The notes below the pieces were generated by a model. It saw only the letters and a program-made list of their open reading frames with translations. It was not told where the DNA came from and searched no databases. The position numbers and the translations under genes are program-made. This document shows, piece after piece, positions 10,190 to 18,344 of a DNA stretch of 64,000 bases. The stretch is from Nostoc calcicola FACHB-3891. GTDB taxonomy: Bacteria > Cyanobacteriota > Cyanobacteriia > Cyanobacteriales > Nostocaceae. The stretch spans positions 25,070 through 89,069 of the forward strand of contig NZ_JACJRQ010000032.1 of NCBI RefSeq assembly GCF_014697355.1. Direction: 5' to 3'. Position 1 is the first letter of the stretch. Every line of letters starts with the position of its first letter.

Positions 10190-10385
10190 CTAAAAACTTC
10201 CTGTTCAAAACGAAAACGTTCCTGTTCAAAACGAAAATGTTCCTGCTCAGAACGAAAACGTTTCTGTTCAAAATGAAAACGTTCTTGTTCAAAATGAAAA
10301 CGTTCTTGTTCAAAACGAAAACGTTCTTGTTCAAAACGAAAATGTTCCTGCTCAAAACGAAAACATTCTTGTTCAGAACTGCAAC
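10190..10385. repeat. 21-bp tandem repeat array
   Basis: About nine imperfect units of the type TTCTTGTTCAAAACGAAAACG follow the caspase gene. All frames through it read as low-complexity protein (FRFEQE or LFKTKTF repeats), so no gene is called. A related unit (TTCCAGTTCAGAGG) occurs at 15240-15310. Confidence 0.85.
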
Positions 10386-10487
10386 AACCGAGTTCCAAGG
10401 GTGAATGATGGTGATTACAGGGCAAATATTTTCTTTACCATCCCATCTTCACAAACCTGAAAACTCAAGCTAACACAAATATCTGGC

Positions 10488-10512
10488 GTAGGGGCACAAC
10501 ATTGTTGTGCCC
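10488..10512. repeat. REP family 1 variant
   Basis: GTAGGGGCACAAC followed by its complement GTTGTGCCC. The stem variant (ACAACAT/GTTGT instead of ACGGCA/TGCCGT) is the same as the copy inside the RAYT gene at 11391. Confidence 0.75.
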
Positions 10513-10568
10513 TGATAGAACTGTTCACCGCCGCCAAGATTTTATTTGTAATTTCCCGTAGAGGAATT

Positions 10569-11060
10569 AGTATTATTCAAATGTAATACGCACTGTGCAA
10601 AACAATATTGTTTTTTGTTGAGATGACAGATGGGTTGGAGGGCACGGCAATGCCGTGCCCCTACGTTGATATGGGCGTAGATAAGAATCAATGAGTAGTA
10701 TTCAAATGTAATAGGCACTGTGCAAAACAATATTGTTTGTCGTTGAGATGACACATGGGTTGGAGGGCACGGCATTGCCGTGCCCCTACGTTGATATGGG
10801 CGTAGATAAGAATCAATGAGTAGTATTCAAATGTAATACACACTGTGTAAAACAATATTGTTTGTTGTTGAGATGACAGATGGGTTGGAGGGCACGGCAA
10901 TGCCGTGCCCCTACGTTGATATGGGCGTAGATAAGAATCAATGAGTAGTATTCAAATGTAATACGCACTGTGTAAAACAATATTGTTTGTCGTTGAGATG
11001 ACACATGGGTTGGAGGGCACGGCAATGCCGTGCCCCTACGTTGTGTATGTGGGCGTAGAT
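10569..11060. repeat. Four tandem 125-bp units, each carrying a REP palindrome
   Basis: The unit starts at ATTCAAATGTAATACGCAC (10575, 10700, 10825, 10950), a period of 125 bp with a few substitutions per copy. Every unit contains AAAACAATATTGTTT, itself an inverted repeat, and one REP palindrome (GGCACGGCAATGCCGTGCC) at 10638, 10763, 10888 and 11013. The array ends about 55 bp before the transposase gene, so it is probably the substrate or product of that enzyme. Open frames on the minus strand simply follow the repeat. Confidence 0.9.
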
Positions 11061-11114
11061 AAAAATCATCGATTAAAATACACAGATATTGCTAATAATT
11101 GTATGTAAAAACCA

Positions 11115-11711
11115 ATGCCCTATGATCCACAAAAACACCACCGCCATTCTATTCGCTTGAAAGAGTATGATTACACCCAACCTGGTGCATATTTCATCAC
11201 CATTTGCACCAAAGCGCGGCAATGTTTATTTGGTAATGTGGTTAAGGGCGGAATGCAATTAAATTCTTTAGGTCATATTGCCTTCAACTGCTGGCAAACA
11301 ATACCCGATCATTTTCCCCACATTGAATTAGATCTCTTTGTAGTCATGCCTAACCATTTACACGGCATCTTAATCATCACCAACAAACCCGTAGGGGCAC
11401 AACATTGTTGTGCCCTCAATCAAGATGTTGACTCCAACACAGAAAAATTCGCTAAACCTGTAAATGGTTCTATTTCTACAATTATTCGCAGCTATAAAGG
11501 CGTTGTCAGCAAACGCATTAATATAATTTGGCAGACCAAAGGACAATCAATCTGGCAACGCAATTTTTACGAACACATTGGCAGAGAGGAAAAATCTGTA
11601 GATAACATCCGAGAATATATTTTAAATAATCTCCAGCGTTGGGCAGATGATCCAGAAAACCCGCAACATAATTCTGACGATCGAGATTTGCTTTTTGATA
11701 TTCCTTTTTGA
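11115..11711 (+). CDS. REP-associated tyrosine transposase (RAYT, Y1_Tnp)
   Basis: This single-strand DNA transposase of the IS200/IS605-like Y1 family has 198 aa. Seen: the N-terminal signature RHSIRLKEYDYTQPGAYFITICT, the metal-binding HUH-type motif MPNHLHGI near residue 80, and the C-terminal helix with Tyr in WQRNFYEHIGREEKSVDNIREYI (about 152-175). Family knowledge: RAYTs cleave and move the REP palindromes around them. The gene follows the four-copy REP array. Oddity: a REP palindrome lies inside its coding sequence (11391-11415), translated in frame as VGAQHCCALNQ between the HUH motif and the tyrosine helix. The reading frame stays open, so the protein may still work. Confidence 0.88.
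   Translation: MPYDPQKHHRHSIRLKEYDYTQPGAYFITICTKARQCLFGNVVKGGMQLNSLGHIAFNCWQTIPDHFPHIELDLFVVMPNHLHGILIITNKPVGAQHCCALNQDVDSNTEKFAKPVNGSISTIIRSYKGVVSKRINIIWQTKGQSIWQRNFYEHIGREEKSVDNIREYILNNLQRWADDPENPQHNSDDRDLLFDIPF
11391..11415. repeat. REP palindrome inside the RAYT coding sequence
   Basis: GTAGGGGCACAAC / GTTGTGCCC lies at codons 93-101 of the transposase gene and keeps the frame open. It matches the free copy at 10488-10512. Confidence 0.8.
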
Positions 11712-11766
11712 TTAAAAATCGTGTGATATTTCATAAATATCAATTCGCGTTGGGATGCAACAATTG

Positions 11767-11795
11767 GTAAGGGCACGGCAATGCCGTGCCCCTAC
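11767..11795. repeat. REP family 1 palindrome downstream of RAYT
   Basis: GTAAGGGCACGGC / GCCGTGCCCCTAC, one head mismatch. It lies 55 bp after the transposase stop, so the transposase gene is bracketed by REP units on both sides. Confidence 0.8.
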
Positions 11796-11908
11796 AAGCA
11801 ATTCTTCGGCTTTCTGGTTTAAGCCTTTCATGCACCAGAGTTCAGCGCGATTGCTTCTTCAGCCAAAACCAATACTGTAAACTGGAATTATCTTGTCAGC
11901 GATCGCTA

Positions 11909-12154
11909 ATGGCACAAATCACATTTAAGGTTGAAGCATTTTGGGATTCAGACGCAGAAGTTTGGGTAGCGACTAGTGATGACGTACCTGGATTGGTAAC
12001 AGAAGCTTCTACGATTGAGGTTCTGACACAAAAACTGCGAGAAATGATTCCAGAACTCATCATTCTCAACAAAATTGTGCCTCCTAACTATGTGGGTTCT
12101 ATCACCTTTGAGTTAACCAGCTATCAACAAGAGTTGATTAAGGTGGCTTCATAG
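11909..12154 (+). CDS. HicB-like antitoxin (DUF1902 type)
   Basis: This 81-aa protein starts MAQITFKVEAFWDSDAEVWVATSDDVPGLVTEA. The F-W-D-x(2)-E-x-V-W-V-A-x-S-x-D-x-P-G-L pattern is the HicB/DUF1902 RNase-H-like fold seen in small antitoxins. I chose the ATG at 11909 because the in-frame sequence upstream runs back into the REP palindrome at 11767. The stop codon is followed at once by the start of the HicA-like gene, so the two are probably cotranscribed and translationally coupled. Antitoxin-first order is the less common arrangement for hic loci but occurs in cyanobacteria. The inferred job is to neutralise the downstream mRNA-degrading toxin. Confidence 0.75.
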   Translation: MAQITFKVEAFWDSDAEVWVATSDDVPGLVTEASTIEVLTQKLREMIPELIILNKIVPPNYVGSITFELTSYQQELIKVAS

Positions 12155-12352
12155 ATGGGTGCGTCATTTACTCCGGAGTTAAAAAAGATGCTTTTAGAAG
12201 TTGGGTGCTACTTTCAACCTCAAGGCAAAGGAGATCGTGAAATCTGGTACAGTCCAATTACAGATCGTCAGTTTGTTGTAGACGAAACCATCAAGTCACG
12301 TCATACTGCCAACGGAGTTTTAAAACAAGCTGGACTACCTAAAGCCTTTTAG
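12155..12352 (+). CDS. HicA-family mRNA interferase toxin
   Basis: This 65-aa protein carries the HicA double-stranded-RNA-binding-like fold signature: a start helix (TPELKKMLLEVGCYFQPQGKGDREIWYSP) and a C-terminal segment with H50 (SRHTANGVLKQAGL). HicA toxins use a histidine in a G-S-H type motif. Here the usual GSH is replaced by GDRE, and a histidine is present later instead. That could mean a divergent or inactive toxin. Its ATG directly abuts the antitoxin stop codon. Confidence 0.7.
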   Translation: MGASFTPELKKMLLEVGCYFQPQGKGDREIWYSPITDRQFVVDETIKSRHTANGVLKQAGLPKAF

Positions 12353-12467
12353 TGGGTAAGTAGCAATTATCGCCTCTCTACTCACTCACAACTCCCAATT
12401 TTGAAAGCAGGTTTAATAGCCCAAAATGTTAGTTTAAAGACATCATTGCAAATAGACTTTTATTTCC

Positions 12468-12872
12468 ATGACTTACTACGTAATCTACGACGGCAATTGT
12501 AATCTCTGCGTCACTTTAGTACAATTGCTAGAAAACTTAGACAAGGGAAAGGTGTTTCAATACACTCCCATGCAAGATGAACAAAGACTTTTAGAGTGGG
12601 GAATTACAGCCCAAGATTGCGAACAGGGAATGATTTTAATTGATGGTAATGAGCCTCAAAGACGTTGGCAAGGTAGTAATGCGGCAGAAGAAATTGGGCG
12701 ATTATTACCAGTAGGAAGTATATTTGTAGACGCTTATCGGGCGTTACCGGGGATGAAATGGGCTGGCGATCGCTTTTACGAACAAATCCGCGATAACCGC
12801 TACACTATTTTTGGCAAGCGTTCTAATACCTATCAATCTTCCTACTGCGTGGATGGCAACTGCAAGCTGTAG
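12468..12872 (+). CDS. Thiol-disulfide oxidoreductase-like DCC family protein (DUF393)
   Basis: This 134-aa protein has the family signature YDGNCNLC at residues 7-14, the D-x-x-C-x-x-C motif that names the DCC family. It has further conserved segments with AAEEIGRLLP and VDAYRALPGMKWAGDRFYEQIRDNRYTIFGKR. Family knowledge: a thioredoxin-like fold of uncertain substrate, common in plants and bacteria. A second pair of cysteines occurs at the C-terminus (YCVDGNCKL). It is probably cytoplasmic, as there is no signal peptide. It is monocistronic: upstream is the hic pair and downstream a MITE-like repeat that begins 20 bp after the stop. Confidence 0.85.
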   Translation: MTYYVIYDGNCNLCVTLVQLLENLDKGKVFQYTPMQDEQRLLEWGITAQDCEQGMILIDGNEPQRRWQGSNAAEEIGRLLPVGSIFVDAYRALPGMKWAGDRFYEQIRDNRYTIFGKRSNTYQSSYCVDGNCKL

Positions 12873-12891
12873 GTTAGGACAGCTGTCCTAC

Positions 12892-13103
12892 CTCATATCT
12901 TGCACCAGCCTCATCATCGAAAACAAAAATTACTCAGTATTTAAGCTTTTCGCAGTCCGAATAGCTCAAGCCAGGGACTCAAAGTCCCTGTCTAATAGCT
13001 CAAGTCCTCTATAAGAGGACTGAAAATTAAATTGATTTACTGTAATAGAAATGACGTTATTTTTGTATATTCATGGTTTATGCGTAAAGGTGCAAGATCT
13101 GAG
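12892..13103. mobile_element. MITE-like element A, copy 1
   Basis: A 212-bp non-coding unit bounded by CTCATATCTTGCACC and its near-complement GGTGCAAGATCTGAG (14 of 15 pair). It is flanked by the direct repeat CTAC on both sides, read as a 4-bp target duplication. Inside are two hairpins: CAGGGACT/AGTCCCTG and AGTCCTCT/AGAGGACT. A near-identical 212-bp copy is at 31176-31387. Confidence 0.8.
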
Positions 13104-13206
13104 CTACCCTACTCCCTAGCAAATTAATCATTAGATAGAATTTATTGTACTAAAAAATCCCCCTCCAGATACTAGTAAAAAGCCTGGTAGAACAACCATG
13201 ATCCTA

Positions 13207-13259
13207 TTTGGCGTGTTTGTAAATATCCTGCAACAATATAAAATTAGTTTCACGCCAAA
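13207..13259. promoter_or_regulatory. Inverted repeat around a possible treZ promoter
   Basis: TTTGGCGTG (13207-13215) and CACGCCAAA (13251-13259) are perfect 9-bp arms 35 bp apart. Between them is an AT-rich ATATAAAAT that could be a -10 element. The right arm ends 36 bp before the treZ start. The arrangement suits an operator that loops across or occludes the promoter; the protein is unknown. Confidence 0.4.
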
Positions 13260-13295
13260 ATACAGCACAAAATATTATTCAAGGGGAAAATCTGC

Positions 13296-15152
13296 GTGAG
13301 AATTGGTGCTAATTATTTGGGTAACGGAGAGTGTGAATTTACAGTTTGGTCTCCAACGTTGGATAGCGTTGCTGTGCAAATTTTGACGCCCCAAGCGCAG
13401 GTAATTGCGCTCAAACCTCAAGCAGAGGGATACTGGCAAACGAAGGTGAATGATGTGTATCCAGGTACGCTTTATCGCTATGTCCTGAATGAGGAAAACG
13501 CTTTTCCTGATCCGGCATCGCAGTATCAACCTGAAGGCGTGCATGGCCCATCTCAAATTGTCGATCGCCATTTTAACTGGACTGATGAAACATGGGCTGG
13601 AATTCCTGTGGAGTCAATGATTTTCTATGAACTTCATGTCGGGACATTCACCCCTGAAGGCACTTTCACCGCCATTATTCCCCGCTTACCCCAACTACGA
13701 GAATTGGGAATTAATGCTATTGAAATTATGCCCATTTCCCAGTTTCCTGGAGATACGCATATTGAGGCTTCTTTGGCATATCGTAACTGGGGCTATGACG
13801 GTGTTTATCCTTATGCTGTACAAAATTCCTACGGTACTCCAGCCGACTTGAAACAACTGGTGAATGCTTGTCACGAAAACGGCATTGCTGTTGTGCTGGA
13901 TGTGGTGTACAACCACTTTGGGCCAGAAGGTAATTATATGAGTCAGTTCGCGCCCTACTTTACCGAAACCTACAAAACGCCCTGGGGTAATGCGATGAAT
14001 TTCGATGACGCCCACAGTCAGGGCGTGCGAAATTATTTTATCCAAAATGCGCTTTATTGGTTGGGCGAATTTCACATTGATGCATTGCGGTTAGATGCAA
14101 TTCAAGCAATTTATGACTTGGGAGCGAAGCATTTTTTGTGGGAATTAGCGGAAGCAGTTCATCATTTTTCACAAAAAGGGCAAAGATGGAAACGCCATTT
14201 AATAGCCGAAAGTGATTTAAATAATCCGCAAATAATTCGTCCGGTAGAATTGGGTGGCTATGGACTCGATGCTCAGTGGGCTGATGATTTCCACCATGCA
14301 TTGCATACACTTTTAACAGGCGATCGCCAAGGATATTATCAGGATTTTGGTAAATTTGCCGATTTAGCAAAAGCTTATGAAGACACTTTTGTTTATGATT
14401 GGAAATACTCCCCCGATCGCAAACGATTTCATGGCGTATCTTGCCGCGATCGCCCTTTATCACAATTTTTAGTCTGCATTCAAAATCACGATCAAATCGG
14501 CAACCAAATGAAAGGAGAACGCCTCACCGATCGCATCTCTTTTGAAGGATTAAAATTAGCCGCTGGTGCTGTGTTGCTGTCACCTTATTTGCCGCTATTA
14601 TTTATGGGAGAAGAATACGGCGAAACCGCACCTTTTATGTATTTTGTTAGTCACTCCGACCCAGATTTAATTCAAGCAGTTCGAGCCGGACGCAAAGAAG
14701 AATTTGAACCATTTCACTATGCAGACGATCCCCCAGATCCAGAATCTGCGGAAACTTTCTTAAGCTGTAAACTTAACTGGGAATTACGCAACGAAGGTAA
14801 CCACAAAATTTTGTGGGATTGGTATCGCCAATTAATTAATCTACGCAAAACCCATCCAGTACTTCTTAACCAAGACCGTAATTTCATTCAAGCCACTAGC
14901 GATGAAGACAAGCAATTAGTTATCGTCCGTCGTTGGTGTGAAACGAGCGAATTAATATTTGTATTGAATTTCAACTCGTCTCCAGTAACAGTAACTTTAC
15001 CAATTAAAAACAATGCTCACAAACTATTAGATTCAGCAGATACCTTATGGGCTGGATCTGGTTCTCAAACTCCCGAATATCTCTCTGCGGGAGAAGAAGT
15101 GAAATTGCAAGCCACTAGTTTAGTACTGTATGAAGGGGCGGTGAGGGAGTAG
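13296..15152 (+). CDS. treZ: Malto-oligosyltrehalose trehalohydrolase
   Basis: This GH13 enzyme (618 aa) cuts trehalose from maltooligosyltrehalose made by TreY. Seen: an N-terminal beta-sandwich (FTVWSPTLDSVAVQIL), then the GH13 barrel with DVVYNHFGPEGNY (region I), LRLDAIQAI (region II, nucleophile Asp), HLIAESDLNN (region III, acid Glu) and VCIQNHDQIGNQ (region IV). The acid/base glutamate in LIAESDLNNP and the DHxQIGN sequence separate TreZ from glycogen branching enzyme. It starts with GTG, 9 bp after AAGGGG. The length is normal for the family. It is the first gene of treZ-treY-treH, with a heptamer-repeat spacer to treY. The pathway makes and breaks down trehalose from glycogen during desiccation and salt stress. 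Confidence 0.93.
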   Translation: MRIGANYLGNGECEFTVWSPTLDSVAVQILTPQAQVIALKPQAEGYWQTKVNDVYPGTLYRYVLNEENAFPDPASQYQPEGVHGPSQIVDRHFNWTDETWAGIPVESMIFYELHVGTFTPEGTFTAIIPRLPQLRELGINAIEIMPISQFPGDTHIEASLAYRNWGYDGVYPYAVQNSYGTPADLKQLVNACHENGIAVVLDVVYNHFGPEGNYMSQFAPYFTETYKTPWGNAMNFDDAHSQGVRNYFIQNALYWLGEFHIDALRLDAIQAIYDLGAKHFLWELAEAVHHFSQKGQRWKRHLIAESDLNNPQIIRPVELGGYGLDAQWADDFHHALHTLLTGDRQGYYQDFGKFADLAKAYEDTFVYDWKYSPDRKRFHGVSCRDRPLSQFLVCIQNHDQIGNQMKGERLTDRISFEGLKLAAGAVLLSPYLPLLFMGEEYGETAPFMYFVSHSDPDLIQAVRAGRKEEFEPFHYADDPPDPESAETFLSCKLNWELRNEGNHKILWDWYRQLINLRKTHPVLLNQDRNFIQATSDEDKQLVIVRRWCETSELIFVLNFNSSPVTVTLPIKNNAHKLLDSADTLWAGSGSQTPEYLSAGEEVKLQATSLVLYEGAVRE

Positions 15153-15420
15153 GGAGTTAGGAGTTAGGAGTTAGGAGTTAAGAGTTAGGAGTCGGAAGAG
15201 TTAAGAGTTAGAACTTAAAGTTTTAGTCTTAAAGGCTTAACGCTCAAGCTCAGAGGTTCAACGTTCCAGTTCAGAGGTTTAACGTTCCAGTTCAGAAGTT
15301 CAACATTGGGCTTCAAAACTCCTAACTCCCAACTCCTAACTCCCAACTCCTAACTCCCAACTCCTAACTCCCAACTCCTAACTCCTAACTCCTAACTCCT
15401 AACTCCCAACTCCCCATTCC
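15153..15420. repeat. Short tandem repeats (heptamers) between treZ and treY
   Basis: Runs of GGAGTTA on the left and the complementary CTAACTCC/CCAACTCC on the right, with 21-bp TTCCAGTTCAGAGG-type units between. The two sides could fold on each other into a long imperfect stem. No gene is present. Such STRR tracts are typical of Nostoc genomes. Confidence 0.85.
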
Positions 15421-15435
15421 CCACAAGAAACAAAT

Positions 15436-18234
15436 ATGCGAATTCCAAGAGCAACTTATCGAATTCAGTTTACCCCTCAGTTTGGCTTTGAAAATGCAAA
15501 AGCGATCGCCACTTATCTGGCAGATTTAGGCATTTCCGATTTATATGCTTCGCCGATTTTTAAGGCGCGGTCTGGTAGCACCCACGGCTACGATATAGTA
15601 GATCCCACTCAACTCAACCCGGAACTGGGAACTAATGAGTCTTTTGATGCATTAATCAGTGAAATACAATCTCTGGAAATGGGTTGGTTACAAGATATTG
15701 TGCCCAACCACATGGCTTATAGCAGCGAAAATGAGTATTTAATGGATATCCTGGAACACGGGCCAGATTCCAGCTATACTGATTACTTCGACCTTTCTTG
15801 GAATGTGCCATTTGGCGATCGCCAAGAACGAATTCTCGCTCCTCTACTGGGAGATTTCTATGGTGTATCCCTGGAAAATGGACACATTCAACTGCAATAC
15901 GAACAAAACGGTTTAACTGTTAATTATTACAGTTTGAAGTTGCCGTTGCGGTTAGAGTCATACACAAAGTTTCTTACTTATAATCTCGGCAAACTGACGC
16001 GGACATTGGGGCGCAATCATCCCGATTTTATTAAGCTATTGGGGATTCTGTATATTCTCAAAAGCGTGCCTTCAGAAGTTGCGGGTAAACAGCGACAAGA
16101 CCAAATTGCATTTATCAAAGGATTAGTTTGGGAAATCTACACCACAAATGATTTAATCCGCGAGTTCATTCACGAAAACCTCAAAATTTTTAATGGAGAA
16201 CCTGGCAATTCCGAAAGCTTTAATCTTCTAGATGATTTACTCAACGACCAATTTTATCGTCTCGCTTTCTGGAAGGTCGGGGCGGAAGAAATGAACTATC
16301 GTCGGTTCTTCACTGTCAATGAATTGATTTCTGTGAAAGTTGAAGAACTGCGGGTTTTTAATAATACTCATGGGTTCATTGAGAAGTTAGTTGCAGAAGG
16401 TAAATTTACAGGTTTACGCATTGACCATATTGATGGACTTTATAACCCAATCCAATATTTAGAAAGACTGCGAGAAAAAACCGGAGATGTTTATCTCACA
16501 GTTGAGAAAATTTTGGAACTCACCGAAGATTTACCGGAAAATTGGCAGATTGAAGGTACGTCCGGATACGATTTTTTGAATTATATCAATGGCGTCTTCT
16601 GCGATAAAGAAGCAGAATTGTCGCTTGAAAAAATTTACCATGCATTTATCAGTACGAGAGTAGATTATGCATCGCTGGTAAAAGAGAAAAAGCAGTTAAT
16701 CTTAGAAAAGAACTTAGCAGGTGACATCGATAACTTAGCTCTTTTGTTAAAAAACATTTCCAGCAAATATCGCTACGGCAATGACTTTACTGTGAATGGA
16801 CTCAAAAGAGCGATCGCAGAAGTTTTGACAGTGTTCCCCATTTACCGGACTTATATTACTCCCGATGGAATTGGAGATAGCGATAAACTCACCATTCAAG
16901 AGGTAATTAATCAAGCCAAAGAACAAGTACCTTTCTTGCAGCATGAATTAAATTTTATTGAAAAGTTGATGCTGCTGGAATTTGATAACTCTCTTTCTCA
17001 AACAGAACGCGAACAGTGGATATATTTCGTCTTGCGGATGCAGCAATACAGTGGTCCATTGATGGCCAAAGGTGTGGAAGACACAACATTGTATGTTTAC
17101 AATCGTTTGTTATCACTCAATGAAGTGGGAGGAAATCCCAGTCATTTTGGCATTTCTGTAGCTGACTTTCACAGTTTTAACCAAAAGCACCAAGCAACAT
17201 GGCCTCACACCATGAACACCACAGCCACCCACGACACCAAACGCGGCGAAGATGTGCGAGCAAGGTTAAATGTATTGTCAGAATTGCCGGAAGAATGGGA
17301 AGAAAAAGTCAACATTTGGAGTCATTATAATCAAGGACATCGCAGTATTCGCCAAGGATTTGCCATGCCCGATCGCAATGATGAATATTTTCTCTATCAA
17401 ACATTAGTCGGTGCATTTCCCTTTGCCGAAACAGAACACGAATCTTTCGTCGAACGGGTGAAGGAATATATGATTAAAGCAATTCGAGAAGCGAAAGTCC
17501 ATACTGCATGGTTACGGCCTGATAGCGAATACGAAGAAGCTTGTACTTCCTTTGTAGAAAAAGTCCTCAATCCTGCAATTTCGGGGCAATTTATCGAAGC
17601 TTTTCATCCCCTTCAACAGCGAATTGCCTATTATGGAATATTCAATTCCCTTTCCCAAACTCTACTGAAGGCTACCGCACCAGGCGTACCTGATTTTTAT
17701 CAAGGAACGGAACTTTGGGAATTAAGTTTAGTCGATCCAGATAACCGCCGTCCCATAGATTTTGAACAGCGACGCAGTTATTTAAGCACCATTAAAGAGC
17801 AAATCAAAACTGATATTTTGGGATTAATTCAAGAGTTGCTCAATCACAAAAATGACGGTAGAATTAAATTGTTTTTAACGGCGCAATTACTCAAAGCCAG
17901 AAAAGATTATCTCTCATTATTCCAAGATGGAGATTATCAGCCCTTAGAAATTCACGGAACTCACGCCAATCATATTATTGCCTTTGGGCGACAATTAGGA
18001 AATCAAACAGCGATCGCCATCGCACCCCGCTTTTTCACTCGCCTCGTCCAGCCTGGAAAAGATCCCTTGGGCGAATCAGTGTGGGAAGATACACACCTGC
18101 AATTACCCCCTGGAACTTCCTCATCTTGGAAAAATGTCTTAACTGAACAACCGTTAGAGGCTAAAGAAACATTATCTATCGCATCTGCCCTCGCGCATTT
18201 TCCAGTTGCTTTATTGGTTAGTAGTGCTGAGTAA
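15436..18234 (+). CDS. treY: Malto-oligosyltrehalose synthase
   Basis: This is the GH13 intramolecular transglucosylase (932 aa) that turns the reducing-end alpha-1,4 bond of maltodextrin into alpha,alpha-1,1. Seen: the start MRIPRATYRIQFTPQFGF and ISDLYASPIFKARSGSTHGYDIVDP, both hallmarks of TreY. Further motifs are DIVPNHMAYS (region I), GLRIDHIDGLYNP (region II, nucleophile Asp), YLTVEKIL (region III, acid Glu) and NTTATHDTKRGEDVRAR (region IV). The long insertion between barrel strands and the total length are normal for TreY. It sits directly after treZ and before treH, matching the cyanobacterial trehalose cluster. The protein is expected to be cytoplasmic. Confidence 0.95.
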   Translation: MRIPRATYRIQFTPQFGFENAKAIATYLADLGISDLYASPIFKARSGSTHGYDIVDPTQLNPELGTNESFDALISEIQSLEMGWLQDIVPNHMAYSSENEYLMDILEHGPDSSYTDYFDLSWNVPFGDRQERILAPLLGDFYGVSLENGHIQLQYEQNGLTVNYYSLKLPLRLESYTKFLTYNLGKLTRTLGRNHPDFIKLLGILYILKSVPSEVAGKQRQDQIAFIKGLVWEIYTTNDLIREFIHENLKIFNGEPGNSESFNLLDDLLNDQFYRLAFWKVGAEEMNYRRFFTVNELISVKVEELRVFNNTHGFIEKLVAEGKFTGLRIDHIDGLYNPIQYLERLREKTGDVYLTVEKILELTEDLPENWQIEGTSGYDFLNYINGVFCDKEAELSLEKIYHAFISTRVDYASLVKEKKQLILEKNLAGDIDNLALLLKNISSKYRYGNDFTVNGLKRAIAEVLTVFPIYRTYITPDGIGDSDKLTIQEVINQAKEQVPFLQHELNFIEKLMLLEFDNSLSQTEREQWIYFVLRMQQYSGPLMAKGVEDTTLYVYNRLLSLNEVGGNPSHFGISVADFHSFNQKHQATWPHTMNTTATHDTKRGEDVRARLNVLSELPEEWEEKVNIWSHYNQGHRSIRQGFAMPDRNDEYFLYQTLVGAFPFAETEHESFVERVKEYMIKAIREAKVHTAWLRPDSEYEEACTSFVEKVLNPAISGQFIEAFHPLQQRIAYYGIFNSLSQTLLKATAPGVPDFYQGTELWELSLVDPDNRRPIDFEQRRSYLSTIKEQIKTDILGLIQELLNHKNDGRIKLFLTAQLLKARKDYLSLFQDGDYQPLEIHGTHANHIIAFGRQLGNQTAIAIAPRFFTRLVQPGKDPLGESVWEDTHLQLPPGTSSSWKNVLTEQPLEAKETLSIASALAHFPVALLVSSAE

Positions 18235-18239
18235 AAAAT

Positions 18240-18325
18240 AAAATCTCACGCAGAGGCGCAGAGGCGCAGAGAAATAAAGTTCTGCGTACCTCTGCGATTT
18301 CCTTTGTGTTCCTTTGCGTTTAAAA
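18240..18325. repeat. Dispersed cyanobacterial intergenic repeat
   Basis: CGCAGAGGCGCAGAGGCGCAGAG followed by GTACCTCTGCG, arms that can pair as a hairpin. A related sequence occurs upstream of the nuclease-like gene near 52403-52440. It separates treY from treH. Confidence 0.6.
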
Positions 18326-18344
18326 ATAATTCCGACTCCAAATT

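Noticed and set aside
10190..10385. Looked like a CRISPR or a coding repeat (FEQE/FKTK frames)
   Set aside because: The period is 21 bp with no spacers, and the protein would be pure repeat in several frames on both strands.
10542..11025. Several overlapping minus-strand frames of 70-77 aa (MPCPPTHVSSQ...)
   Set aside because: They simply track the 125-bp tandem unit and its REP palindrome; identical sequence in every copy is DNA repetition, not protein selection.
11786..11908. N-terminal extension of the HicB-like protein
   Set aside because: It translates from the REP palindrome onwards and matches no HicB start; the ATG at 11909 gives the family start.
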